A DNA stretch of 64,000 bases, taken from Gigantopelta aegis (lineage: Eukaryota; Mollusca; Gastropoda; Neomphalida; Peltospiridae). A program made the translations under genes and the position numbers. Under the pieces are notes generated by a model. That model was not told where the DNA came from and did no database searches. It worked only from the letters and a program-made list of their open reading frames with translations. The stretch spans positions 52,611,876 through 52,675,875 of the forward strand of contig NC_054712.1 in the NCBI RefSeq assembly GCF_016097555.1, written 5' to 3'. Positions 57,204 to 64,000 of the stretch are shown here, one piece after another; within the stretch, counting starts at the first letter, position 1; each line of letters starts with the position of its first letter.

Positions 57204-58217
57204 TTCTCATAAAAAAATATGACATTATCAATGTAATAACAAACATTACAGAAATATGTCTTAACATATATCTTTCTTTTAGATTTCTATAATGTGTACA
57301 TGACACGGTCACACCCATATATTATGTACTCCAGAATGCATGTAAAGACAACTGAATTTTAAAAAAAATACCGGAGAGATTATCCTTAGCATTCTCGCCC
57401 CCAAATTATTTTGCCAACTCTCTGAACTCAAATCCTGGGGAAAACATTGCCCAAAGTATTCCAGATCCAATATTCTAGCATAGCATGGTAAAAATGCAAT
57501 TTTTGTTTTCTAGTCAAGATATAATTTTATATTCGGAATTATTTTACAAATGACCATTAAAAATAAAATGTTTTGCTCTTAAAATAGTTTATAAAAATGT
57601 ATGTATGATAATTGGCGTAGGCCTACTTGTACTACTTGTAAAACGTATCGTGAATAAATCGAACCGTGGACCAAAAATCGAAATAAAAAAACGAACCGTC
57701 CCATCCCTAGTAGGGGCATTTATGATCTATTTTGTTTTTATTACATACCCTCAAATTATTTTCTGCCAGAAAGCCTCAATACTTACCACTGCAGCAAGCC
57801 ACCACAAAGAGGCGAATCACTCTTGGTTTGATGTCACCAAGATCACCGACATGACCTTTGAGCAGACGATACACAGGTTCGGAAATATAGTTCAGACTGG
57901 ACACTTCCCGTTTAACAAATCTGGGTGTTGTAGCGGCGCTCGTGCACTCTGGAGTCATAGATGAAAATGTGTCGGACGGCGCTAGGCTCCGGCTGTCCGG
58001 GTTTTCCTGTGTTTTGAGCACTGATTCTCTGTCCGTTTGGACAATGGCGTCATTGGGAGTTAATGAGTTTTCTTCCAAGTGCGGGATGCTGATCACGGTG
58101 TTCTCGTTGCTGAGAGCCGTCACTTTGGGTGGCACGATGACGTCGACGTTGTTTGATGACGTCATGCTGGCGCTCCGGTGAAGCTGGCGTCCATGATCGC
58201 ATCGTTCCTCTTTAATC
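32126..58217 (-). CDS. NACHT and WD-repeat protein (NWD1/NWD2-like), 10 exons
   Basis: Ten exons on the - strand, all with GT-AG borders and matching phases: 57787-58217, 55490-55686, 53478-53751, 50058-50432, 45318-45655, 44199-44405, 40243-41847, 39306-39490, 32943-33079 and 32126-32295. From the ATG at 58165 they encode about 1,288 residues. Order: an N-terminal DUF4062-like region ([12 protein letters not shown]...[17 protein letters not shown]), a linker, a NACHT-type P-loop (GPPGSGRSS, residues about 456-464), a Walker B-like LVILMDD (about 549-555), a helical region, then WD repeats with [22 protein letters not shown] and VCLWDY. The family is a group of cytosolic STAND NTPases; vertebrate members run to about 1,560-1,740 residues. 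The usual Walker A lysine is arginine here, so nucleotide binding may be weak or changed. The frame stays open upstream of ATG 58165 to an acceptor at 58218, so the protein probably starts in an exon further upstream. A terminal TGA lies at 32126-32128. Confidence 0.93.
32508..32690 (+). mobile_element. SINE fragment between NACHT-WD exons J and I
   Basis: CGCGGTCGGTTTGGGATCG, then GAAAGATCCCTCGC. An A-run precedes it at 32461-32484. Confidence 0.7.
32943..33079 (-). CDS. NACHT-WD exon I (WD blade)
   Basis: Encodes [19 protein letters not shown] and [10 protein letters not shown], one blade. It lies 6.2 kb from exon H across a repeat-filled intron. Borders are TTTCAG and GTAAGG. Confidence 0.87.
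33205..33475 (+). repeat. 29-bp minisatellite
   Basis: About nine or ten units of GTCAGCAATGCTAACGTTTT plus CATCCGATG. It lies beside exon I and grades into a dispersed repeat (GGTTCCCGGTGTGGTCATTC) also seen near 3385-3590, 28610, 48860 and 51370. Confidence 0.9.
33480..34215 (+). repeat. MITE-related repeat block, no gene
   Basis: 33500-33740 matches the repeat at 13960-14125 plus 15379-15455. 33866-34215 is a second module ending TTTCACTCCATTTGATAAAA. Its 112-codon open frame has no recognisable domain and looks like repeat sequence. Confidence 0.6.
34216..34708. other. Intron H-I segment with two G-runs
   Basis: G runs at about 34420-34440 and 34557-34577. No coding content seen. Confidence 0.6.
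34709..35133 (+). repeat. 36-bp minisatellite
   Basis: About 12 units (CAGTCAAATCAGTTAATGGG, TGCTGCAGATTAAAAC), two of them shorter. In the intron between exons I and H. Confidence 0.95.
35134..35867. other. Repeat remnants, no gene
   Basis: 35290-35365 is a SINE type D tail in reverse. 35570-35860 has an open frame of 158 codons that runs into the reverse SINE, so it is not taken as a gene. Confidence 0.5.
35868..36480. mobile_element. Reverse and forward SINE (type A) pair
   Basis: 35868-36105 is reverse and 36140-36480 forward, separated by about 40 bases of older sequence. Together they form an imperfect hairpin. Confidence 0.78.
36552..36596 (+). repeat. TG microsatellite
   Basis: Pure TG run. 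Confidence 0.97.
37136..37529 (-). mobile_element. tRNA-derived SINE (type B), complete
   Basis: It has a 10-bp TSD CTGACAAATA (37126-37135 and 37530-37539). Reverse orientation, with its GAAA tail on the left. Confidence 0.88.
37627..37890 (+). mobile_element. SINE (type D)
   Basis: ACCGGCCTCGGTGGTGCTGT to a GAATGAATGAAATG tail. Confidence 0.82.
38351..38430 (+). repeat. CA microsatellite abutting MITE family X
   Basis: CA run with one interruption, ending exactly at CAATCTAATTAAAATTAGCT of the 38432 element. Confidence 0.97.
38432..39123 (-). mobile_element. Two MITE family X copies in a composite, one partial
   Basis: 38432-38925 is a copy in reverse orientation. 38916-39123 repeats one end in the opposite orientation (GGACATGAGCTCCAACTGGC, GATCTAATTTTAATTAGATT). 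Together they form a long imperfect hairpin in the intron between exons H and I. Confidence 0.72.
39306..39490 (-). CDS. NACHT-WD exon H (WD blades)
   Basis: Encodes [15 protein letters not shown] and [10 protein letters not shown]. It ends in phase 2 at a GTAAGT donor. Confidence 0.9.
39700..39900 (+). mobile_element. SINE 3' half
   Basis: GTGCTATCCTGCCTGTGGG to the TTTC tail. CCAT/CCACC repeats flank both sides (39650-39700, 39900-40040). Confidence 0.8.
40243..41847 (-). CDS. NACHT-WD exon G (helical region and first WD repeats)
   Basis: A single 1,605-base exon, 535 codons, phase 0 at both ends. The first two thirds are the helical region after the NACHT core. WD-like blades start near [20 protein letters not shown] and continue through [23 protein letters not shown] and [11 protein letters not shown]. 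Confidence 0.93.
42047..42432 (+). mobile_element. tRNA-derived SINE (type B), complete
   Basis: It has a 14-bp TSD TTCACCTGTACCAC (42033-42046 and 42433-42446). Head CGGCCTCGGTCGCGTCGTGG has a B-box-like GGTTCGGATCCC, and the tail ends in a TTTC repeat. Confidence 0.9.
42797..43354 (+). mobile_element. Inverted-repeat DNA element (MITE family X), full copy
   Basis: About 558 bp, bounded by CAATCTAATTAAAATTAGCT on the left and its inverse AGCTAATTTTAATTTGATTG on the right. It lies in the intron between NACHT-WD exons G and F. Other copies are at 28690-30410 and 38432-39123. Confidence 0.8.
43619..43965 (+). repeat. 44-bp minisatellite
   Basis: About eight nearly identical units with ATTGCTGGCCACAATGATGA. 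The similarity suggests recent expansion. In the intron between exons G and F. Confidence 0.95.
44199..44405 (-). CDS. NACHT-WD exon F (Walker B)
   Basis: 69 codons with [18 protein letters not shown], the Walker B strand ending in two aspartates. [20 protein letters not shown], the next core strand, comes after it. Phase 0 at both ends. Confidence 0.9.
44816..45075 (+). mobile_element. SINE (type C)
   Basis: Very tRNA-like head (CTAGCTCAGTTGGTAGAACA, then GGTTCGAACC), followed by the SINE body and a GTGCTCTAGTGGTGTC tail. Confidence 0.8.
45318..45655 (-). CDS. NACHT-WD exon E (P-loop)
   Basis: 112 codons plus a split glycine. It contains [19 protein letters not shown]. The P-loop has GSGRS where GSGKT/S is expected. 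An [19 protein letters not shown] stretch follows, matching the strand and helix after the P-loop in related proteins. Confidence 0.93.
45656..46409. other. Intron E-D segment, nothing coding
   Basis: TA run at 45775-45795, AAT repeat at 45834-45860, otherwise AT-rich. Confidence 0.6.
46410..46740 (-). mobile_element. SINE, reverse
   Basis: GTTTTATTTAACGACGCCTC to GGCTACATCCCGCTC. In the intron between exons E and D. Confidence 0.8.
47030..47450 (+). repeat. Dispersed repeat Y, copy 2
   Basis: Counterpart of 23630-24060, also ending in a short-repeat region (AGACAGATACTCC...CAGACAGACG). Confidence 0.85.
47570..47880 (-). mobile_element. SINE (type D) with a CA/CG run
   Basis: GCTCAAGCACGCTGTCCTGG, then a CA/CG microsatellite at 47640-47690, ending GCTACACCACCAAGGC. 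Confidence 0.75.
47881..49435. other. Intron E-D segment, repeats only
   Basis: G-runs at 48434-48454 and 48576-48590. A dispersed module (see 3160) sits at 48850-49010. A hydrophobic 126-codon frame at 48972-49352 starts within that module and is not supported as a gene. Confidence 0.55.
49436..49782 (-). mobile_element. tRNA-derived SINE (type B), 3'-truncated
   Basis: Same body as 37136-37529, but the 3' tail is missing beyond TTTACGGTTATATGGCGTC. Confidence 0.85.
50058..50432 (-). CDS. NACHT-WD exon D (linker to NACHT)
   Basis: 125 codons. It holds [13 protein letters not shown] and a helical [15 protein letters not shown] segment, then [18 protein letters not shown], the helical linker before the P-loop. 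The borders are TTTTTAG and GTAAGTA. Confidence 0.9.
50550..50836 (+). repeat. ACGC, CA and CATA repeats
   Basis: ACGC run at 50550-50580, CA/TACA at 50680-50836. A similar CATA/CA block is at 51572-51670 and a CATA block at 51868-51928. Confidence 0.93.
50588..50665 (-). mobile_element. SINE 3' tail fragment
   Basis: TTGTTTAACGACACCACTAG to ATCAAACATTTGAT, next to NACHT-WD exon D. Confidence 0.7.
52190..52410 (+). mobile_element. LINE relic (RNase H-region C-terminus)
   Basis: A stretch encodes [20 protein letters not shown], then after frame changes a region like the conserved cysteine/arginine end (CRxRIGHT...HS) of RNase H-bearing LINEs. It is decayed, and parallel to 13290-13480. Confidence 0.5.
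52548..52945 (+). mobile_element. tRNA-derived SINE (type B), complete
   Basis: It has a 13-bp TSD CCTAATTCCAAAA (52535-52547 and 52946-52958). Close to the copy at 42047; TTTC tail. Confidence 0.9.
53157..53465 (+). mobile_element. SINE (type C) beside NACHT-WD exon C
   Basis: GGGGCGGGACTTAGCTCAGTC to a GTGTCGTTACACAAAAC tail. It ends only about 13 bases from the donor side of exon C (53478), within its intron. Confidence 0.85.
53478..53751 (-). CDS. NACHT-WD exon C
   Basis: 91 codons starting [20 protein letters not shown]. With the end of exon B this gives the LVLVL-LNNKLxxxxxPxxI run expected of the family. A cysteine-rich CVCSECDK patch follows. It ends in phase 1. Confidence 0.88.
54030..54140 (+). 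repeat. TATTG pentanucleotide repeat
   Basis: Imperfect ATTGT units. Confidence 0.92.
54140..54225 (+). mobile_element. SINE 3' tail with a short duplication
   Basis: CCAATACCCGATGATTAATG, with GCAATGTGCTCTAGTGGTGT twice in a row. It follows a TATTG repeat. Confidence 0.75.
54838..55065 (+). mobile_element. SINE (type D)
   Basis: CTCGGTGGTGTAGTGGTTAA to GCAGGAAAATAAGTAAAAAG. Confidence 0.8.
55066..55489. other. Intron C-B segment with CA and AAAT repeats
   Basis: CA run at 55301-55330 and AAAT run at 55359-55390. No coding content. Confidence 0.65.
55490..55686 (-). CDS. NACHT-WD exon B (N-terminal DUF4062-like core)
   Basis: 65 codons. It carries [20 protein letters not shown] and ELVDSNWP, the pattern seen at the start of NWD-type proteins, where a short strand, an ERxxL helix and a VDxxW turn follow each other. 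It ends LVLVL before GTATTT. Confidence 0.88.
56092..56470 (+). mobile_element. SINE (type A) interrupted by a foldback element
   Basis: The front part 56092-56145 and rear part 56269-56470 are continuous with other copies once the 123-bp insertion is set aside. Confidence 0.78.
56146..56268. mobile_element. Small foldback element with TG run, inserted in a SINE
   Basis: The ends AGGGTCGTAGCTAG and CTAGCTACGGCCCT are near-perfect inverted repeats. Inside is a TG microsatellite (56161-56205). It interrupts a SINE between ACAAAGGC and GACCGTGG, a junction that is continuous in other copies. Confidence 0.7.
56471..57786. other. Intron B-A segment, nothing coding
   Basis: Contains the TA microsatellite at 57132 and unassigned AT-rich DNA. 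Open frames near 56500-56960 show no known domain. Confidence 0.55.
57132..57200 (+). repeat. TA microsatellite
   Basis: Pure TA run. Confidence 0.98.
57787..58217 (-). CDS. NACHT-WD exon A (N-terminal, possibly not first)
   Basis: It begins after TTCACCTTTCAG and stays open through [17 protein letters not shown] before ATG 58165. A Ser/Thr-rich leader then precedes the DUF4062-like start [12 protein letters not shown]. It ends in phase 1 before GTAAGT. A short out-of-frame ATG at 58194 would be an upstream ORF if this were the first exon. Confidence 0.85.
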
Positions 58218-58221
58218 CTGA

Positions 58222-58690
58222 AAGGTGAATATATTGATAATAATGATGATGATTCTGATAATGAATATGATGGTGTTGTTGATCATGATGATTTTGATTT
58301 TGATGGTGGTGATGATGGTGGTGGTGATAAGTATGATTATGATGATGATGGTGGTGGTGGTAGTAGTGGTGATGATGATGATAATGGTGTTGGTGATGAT
58401 GATAATGGTGGTGGTGATGATGACGATGATGGTGGTGGTGGTAATCATGATGATATGATGATTTTGATGTTGATGATGATCATCATCATAATAATGTTAT
58501 TGTTGTGATAATGATGATGGTGGTGGTGGTGGTGATGATGATGGTGATGATGATGATGATATTAATGATGATTATAATAATAATGGTGATCATTGATAGT
58601 GGTGGTGATAATGATGATTGTTATGATGCTGATAATGATGGTGGTGGTGGTGATAGCGATGGTGATGATAACGATGATGGCGCTAATGAT
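58222..58690 (+). repeat. TGA/GGT trinucleotide-rich repeat
   Basis: Imperfect ATG/GTG repeats of about 470 bp, starting right beside the acceptor of NACHT-WD exon A. Open frames on either strand here are low-complexity artefacts. Confidence 0.93.
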
Positions 58691-58832
58691 AATGTACATT
58701 CACACGTACGTGTACTATGATTACTTTAATTAATTAATTTATGTATTTACAATTGCAGTCGCCATTATTGTACAATTTAATGTTTGTAATTAGGACTGCC
58801 TCGTAATTGGATAACTTGTGTCCAATCATTTG

Positions 58833-59109
<277 letters not shown>

Positions 59110-59137
59110 TCAATAAAATATGTTTTCAATCAACATT

Positions 59138-60132
59138 AGTAGTAGGGAGGCCTGTATGGTCTTTGTGTAGCAAACAATGACACAATGGCTTTTTTGTGTA
59201 GGAAACAATGGCCTTTGTATAGGGGGGTGCAGGTGTCTGGTCTCGGTAGGAAACAATGGCTTTTGTGTAGGAGACAATGGCACAATGGCCTTTGTGTAGG
59301 AAACAATGGTCTTTGTGTAGGAGACAATGACCTGGGTACAGGTGTGCGATCATGGTGTATTCAATTCAATGTATTGCATATTACCAAACAAACTGGTGTC
59401 AGCAAACAAATAAAAGCAAAGAAACAACAATTAATAATAACAATATGTACAGGCCAGGTGTAAGTCTGACGTTGGTTTTGGCTTCATTGTATAACGTCTA
59501 CTGTGTTGTTGTATTTTTGTATTGACAGTGGACATACACGTGGATGTTTTTTCACAGTGTTTTATTCTAGACACCCAAAATAATAGCCGTTAAAATATGT
59601 CTCGTGGGGAAGGACTGTAACTGTTTGCTGACTGTTTGGTTTAAAGTGAGGCTTTCATGTCGCCAGACAAAATGCGTGTGTGATGATTTTCATTCATTTG
59701 TATTTCTTTAGCACATTGTCGACGTTTTCTTTGTTGCCGTCATTAAGCCATTCATTCAGCCATTCATTCATTCGCTTTATAATAGAGGAGTACTTTATCA
59801 GACCTCTTCATCAGCCCTCATACAAAGGCATTTTATTACGCCTCTCCGAGTGTTTATGAAACCAGGTGAACTGCAAAAGACATGCCGACGCGTGCCCGTC
59901 TTAAGTAGCAGAATAAATTTGTTATGGTATGCACACTGACCGTCAAAGTTTGTTTGTGTTTAGCGACATCACTAGAGGACTGATTTATGAATCATCGGTT
60001 ATTGGATGAAAAATATAATTTTGACAGTTTTAGAGAGGAAACCCGCTACATTTTTTCCATGAGTAGCAAGTGATCTTTTATATATACAATCTCATACCCC
60101 TTATGGGGCCAGTATTTCATAATTAAATACAA

Positions 60133-60176
<44 letters not shown>

Positions 60177-60220
60177 ACACTCCAAGCCCATTGCTATGGA
60201 GAAAGAACGCGTGACTGCAA
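59138..60220 (+). repeat. Left terminal inverted repeat of Polinton-like element
   Basis: About 1,083 bp, matching the reverse complement of 62541-63803. It carries a cluster of short GGAAACAATGGCCTTTGTGT subrepeats near the tip, a SINE tail at 59945-60100 and a TG run at 60136-60173. Confidence 0.85.
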
Positions 60221-60487
60221 CACAGCTTTTTTTAGTTATGTCCTGAGTCCATGAGTGTGTCTCTGGACGTGTCCCTATGGTAGTGACACTGGTAAAGGGT
60301 AATATGTTGGTAACGATGTTTTTTGGGAGCTCGCACGATGAGATTTGTGCCTGGGAGGAGGGGCACTGGTCATACGTATCACACACATTCAAACATTCCT
60401 GTACCATATCTTTATGCGTCATAAGGTATATATGTAAAATAGTTTTGGAAAACTCGTCATTTGAGGTAGAACCTTCAGAGGAGCAAC

Positions 60488-60610
60488 ATGTCAGACCAGT
60501 ACAAGTTATATGTACCCGACGTGGATAAGTGGACCCGTTTCTATAAACTGCAGGCAGAGGTAAACTTCAACCTCATTTTCCAGTGCAACGTGGTGGAAAA
60601 AGTCAGATGA
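60488..60610 (+). pseudogene. Polinton-like coding piece, YVPDVDKW type
   Basis: A short piece beginning MSDQYKLYVPDVDKWTRFY, which resembles the start of a small protein I associate with animal Polintons. Identification is from memory and tentative. Confidence 0.45.
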
Positions 60611-60819
60611 TGTACAGTGTAGATCGATGTCTAGAACTGTATGACCCTACATGGAAAAAAGAAAAAGAGGAACAGAACAAGCCTCCGACACCCAAAGTCG
60701 TCATGGTGTCCCCAACACAACAGGTGGTAGAGCAAGCCAAGGCCGATCTGAAACGGAAACAACAACAACAACAAAGTGGTACGGGCTGGAAAGCCCCGAA
60801 ACTGCAGAAGCATTTCTAA
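60583..60819 (+). pseudogene. Polinton-like coding piece, Lys/Gln-rich
   Basis: A 78-residue open piece, basic and Gln-rich at its end (QQQQQSGTGWKAPKLQKHF). No domain recognised. Confidence 0.4.
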
Positions 60820-60851
60820 ATAAACTATAAAAGGAACTATGTGGGTCAGAT

Positions 60852-61037
60852 ATGGTCATTTCATTTAGAGTCGTCATGCAGAGCACATGTTCAGAATGTG
60901 GTTTCACATTCTCTCGGAGAGACGCCATGTTAAGACATTTTCAACCAAAACATGCTAAAGGTCTACCACCACCACCACCACCACTACCACCACAGCAGAG
61001 ACGGGGCCGTCCGAATGGTATAAAAGCACGAGCGTAA
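60852..61037 (+). pseudogene. Polinton-like coding piece with C2H2 finger
   Basis: A 61-residue open piece with one C2H2 finger (CSECGFTFSRRDAMLRHFQ, second His at KH), then a poly-proline run. Fingers of this kind occur in accessory proteins of such elements. Confidence 0.5.
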
Positions 61038-61087
61038 CGACGAATGTCTCAGAAGAGTTTCAACCACCGTCGAAAAAAGAGCTCTAC

Positions 61088-61750
61088 GTGCAAATCATGC
61101 AAAGGGACGCATTCAAGAGAAAACTACCAGGCATACCTGCCTACGAAAGTGACGACGAAGAAGATGATGAGGTAGAACCCTATCTGAAAAAGGTCAAGAG
61201 GATGCAGTCTTGCGATACGTGTGGTCTGGTCTTTAAAGACGGGAGTGACTTGCAGCGACACGTGAAAACGTGCGAGGAGGGAAATGAAGAGCCGTCGTCC
61301 GATCTGGAAAACGAAGGCATTCGTCTCATGGTGGAACGTGAATTCGACATCAATCATGATTATCTCCAAAGCAAGAGGAAACGCTACGAAGATAAAAACA
61401 TGTCCCAAAATGCCATCGAAAGAAACATGAAGACATTGCAATGGAAGTTATTTAAAGACATGTACTCTCGCTTTCTGACCTATATGCATTACTTTGACAA
61501 AGGTCCCAACACCAGGAAAATTCTTCAGTTTGTGAATCCAGACAGAGATCTCAGACCACAGATTCGTTCTAAATTAAATCAGTATCGTTCATGGATTGCG
61601 AATATTTGGATGAACAAGACGACGACGATACCGACGATGAGGAGGACGACGAAGATGAAGAGAAATGAACACTCCTATTATTCACATGTCGCCCTTAAGG
61701 CCTCTCGATGTAACCCAGTGTGTGTCCATTGCATGTGTAGTTGTCTATAG
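61088..61750 (+). pseudogene. Polinton-like coding piece with a C2HC-like finger
   Basis: A 220-residue open piece with an acidic stretch (ESDDEEDDEVEPY), a finger CDTCGLVFKDGSDLQRHVK with Cys as last ligand, and a helical region rich in Lys and Arg. It looks like a virus-type accessory or DNA-binding protein; not assigned further. Confidence 0.5.
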
Positions 61751-61779
61751 TGATTTTACTTTAGAAAGAAAAAAATTAA

Positions 61780-62192
61780 AAACCAAACCATTGCGTTTTT
61801 TTGTGTTTTTTACTCTATGACTAGATTTGTGATTGGATATTTCTACCCCGCTACTTTATAGTAGCAAGAGCTGTGTGTACAGGACAGCACATACCACGGC
61901 CTTTGATATACCAGACATAATGCACTGGTTGGCTATAGCCTATTTGGCCATCGACGGGGATCGATCCTAGATCGATCACTGTATTTACCCATTTGATAAT
62001 TAAAAAGCCCTGTACGAAGGCTAGTACTCTAGAGAAATTTTATGTTTAAAAATGCAGCTATTTCCCTTTGGTTAACACGTACTATTCGTTAAACCCATGG
62101 CGGCGCGCGTGTCGCCGACTTACACTAATGGATTAATCACGTGTGACATCTCTCTCTCCCTCTCTCTCTCCCTCCCTCCCTCCCTCCCCCTC

Positions 62193-62230
<38 letters not shown>

Positions 62231-62252
62231 CCTCTCCCCCCCCCTCCCCCCT

Positions 62253-62323
<71 letters not shown>

Positions 62324-62460
62324 ATTGCGTTTGTTTTTTGTTTACTCTATAACTAGATTTGTGATTGAATATTTCTGCCGCTACTTTATAGTAGCAAGAG
62401 TTGTGTGTACAGGACAGCACATACCACGACCTTTGATATACCAGACATAATACACTGGTT
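61780..62460. repeat. Direct duplication flanking a CT microsatellite
   Basis: About 150 bp (61780-61935 and 62318-62460) are present twice. Both copies run from AACCATTGCGTTT through CTACTTTATAGTAGCAAGAG to a SINE piece with CAGGACAGCACATACCACG. Between them is a CT/CCCT run at 62150-62318. It lies inside the Polinton-like element. Confidence 0.75.
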
Positions 62461-62540
62461 GTTTATAAAGGCTTGTACTCTTGGGAAATACTCGTGTTTA
62501 AAATGCAGTTAAAAGAGCATAGGTTAGGTTGGAGCGTTGA

Positions 62541-62583
62541 GTTGCAGTCACACGTTCTTTCTCCATAGCAATGGGCTGGGAGT

Positions 62584-62630
<47 letters not shown>

Positions 62631-62674
62631 TACCACCTTCGCGTTTGACCTAATTCAGTCAACACCAGCACACG

Positions 62675-62732
<58 letters not shown>

Positions 62733-63803
62733 TTTGTATTTAAATATGAAATACTGGCCCCATAAGGGGTATGAGATTGTATATATAAAAGATCACTTGC
62801 TACTCATGGAAAAAATGTAGCGGGTTTCCTCTCTAAAACTGTCAAAATTATGTTTTTCATCCAATAACCGATGATTCATAAATCAATGTTCTCTAGTGAT
62901 GTCGCTAAACACTAACAAACGTCGACAATGTGCTAAAGAAATACAAATGAATGAAAATCATCACACACGCATTTTGTCTGGCGACATGAAAGCCTCACTT
63001 TAAACCAAACAGTCAGCAAACAGTTACAGTCCTTCCCCACGAGACATATTTTAACGGCTATTATTTTGGGTGTCTAGAATAAAACACTGTGAAAAAACAT
63101 CCACGTGTATGTCCACTGTCAATACAAAAATACAACAACACAGTAGACGTTATACAATGAAGCCAAAACCAACGTCAGACTTACACCTGGCCTGTACATA
63201 TTGTTATTATTAATTATTGTTGTTTCTTTGCTTTTATTTGTTTGCTGACACCAGTTTGTTTGGTAATATGCAATACATTGAATTGAATACACCATGATCG
63301 CACACCTGTACCCAGGTCATTGTCTCCTACACAAAGACCATTGTTTCCTACACAAAGGCCATTGTGCCATTGTCTCCTACACAAAAGCCATTGTTTCCTA
63401 CCGAGACCAGACACCTGCACCCCCTATACAAAGGCCATTGTTTCCTACACAAAAAAGCCATTGTGTCATTGTTTGCTACACAAAGACCATTGTGTCATTG
63501 TCTCCTACACAAAAGCCATTGTTTCCTACCAAGGTCAGACACCTGCACCCACCTATACAAAGGCCATTGTTTCCTACACAAAGGCCATTGTTTCCTACCG
63601 AGGCCATACACCTGCACCCCCCCCCCCCCTATACAAAGGCCATTGTTTCCTACACAAAGCCCATTGTCTCCTACCAAGGCCATACACTTGCACCCCCCCC
63701 ATACAAAGGCCATTGTTTCCTACACAAAAGCCCATTGTCTCCTACCAAGGTCACGTGATCACGGGAAAGTAGGTCATGGCACCATACAGGCCTCCCTACT
63801 ACT
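62541..63803 (-). repeat. Right terminal inverted repeat of Polinton-like element
   Basis: About 1,263 bp. It is longer than the left arm because it has more copies of the tip subrepeats (63303-63760) and an extra CA block near 62632-62730. Confidence 0.85.
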
Positions 63804-64000
63804 AACATTAACACGTACGTGTACTATGATGTCACTGGTAATACCTTATTGCCTTATGTAAATTTACAAAAGACTTATATTAAAAATTTGTGTCTACTAA
63901 AAGCAAATAATATTTGGTTTAACCGGCTGACGTAGCTGACCCTACGTCCCAATTTAGGACGCCCATGACCATTTTACATAAATACATACAATGACGTGTT

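Larger units (their letters stand above)
59138..63803. mobile_element. Fossil Polinton/Maverick-like element, interior-reduced
   Basis: The element is 4,666 bp. It starts AGTAGTAGGG, ends CCCTACTACT, and is flanked by the 6-bp TSD AACATT (59132-59137 and 63804-63809). AG...CT ends, 6-bp TSDs and long inverted repeats are the known marks of Polintons. The interior between the repeats is only about 2.3 kb, against 10 kb or more in full elements. It holds four short coding pieces and shows no polymerase, integrase or ATPase that I can see. It is broken. The arms are still alike and the TSD is exact, which suggests a fairly recent insertion. Confidence 0.68.

Noticed and set aside
62097-62450. 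Ser/Leu and Arg/Glu frames
   Set aside because: CT microsatellite. Likewise 19272-19658.

Overview
The window reads as nuclear DNA of a lophotrochozoan animal, most likely a mollusc. The evidence is long introns with GT-AG borders, very dense tRNA-derived SINEs of the kind common in mollusc genomes, many microsatellites, and few genes. I do not name a species. Exon borders were set by reading frame, phase and splice signals. Borders of repeats are good to about 10 bases unless a target-site duplication (TSD) is named.

Layout. From 4.0 to 25.0 kb on the + strand lie two tandem paralogous genes of a family I do not recognise (gene 1, 4008-10192, 125 aa; gene 2, 18742-25041, 172 aa). Each has four coding exons with the same intron phases (0, 2, 1). 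In both, the 3' end of exon 2 together with its GTAAGT donor has been amplified into a minisatellite: about 20 units of about 75 bp in gene 1 and 8 units of 72 bp in gene 2. From 58.2 down to 32.1 kb on the - strand lies one large gene for a NACHT and WD-repeat protein (NWD1/NWD2-like), with ten coding exons in the window and about 1,288 residues from the first ATG seen. Its Walker A lysine reads as arginine, and its true start probably lies in a further upstream exon.

Mobile DNA fills most of the rest. There are at least 35 SINE copies or pieces, with several different tRNA-like heads on shared bodies and tails. There is a solo LTR of 1,241 bp (14133-15373) with a 5-bp TSD, a 378-bp TTAA-type MITE inside the gene 2 minisatellite, and a family of about 550-bp inverted-repeat elements (28.7-30.4, 38.4-39.1 and 42.8-43.4 kb), one of them split by a 1.2-kb insertion. 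There are also foldback elements and LINE relics. At 59138-63803 lies a reduced, fossil Polinton/Maverick-like element with terminal inverted repeats over 1 kb and a 6-bp TSD, sitting just upstream of the first NACHT gene exon seen.

The two gene blocks converge (tail to tail) with no sign of a shared pathway. The most unusual observation is that homologous splice junctions in two paralogues have each become a minisatellite that repeats a 5' splice site.
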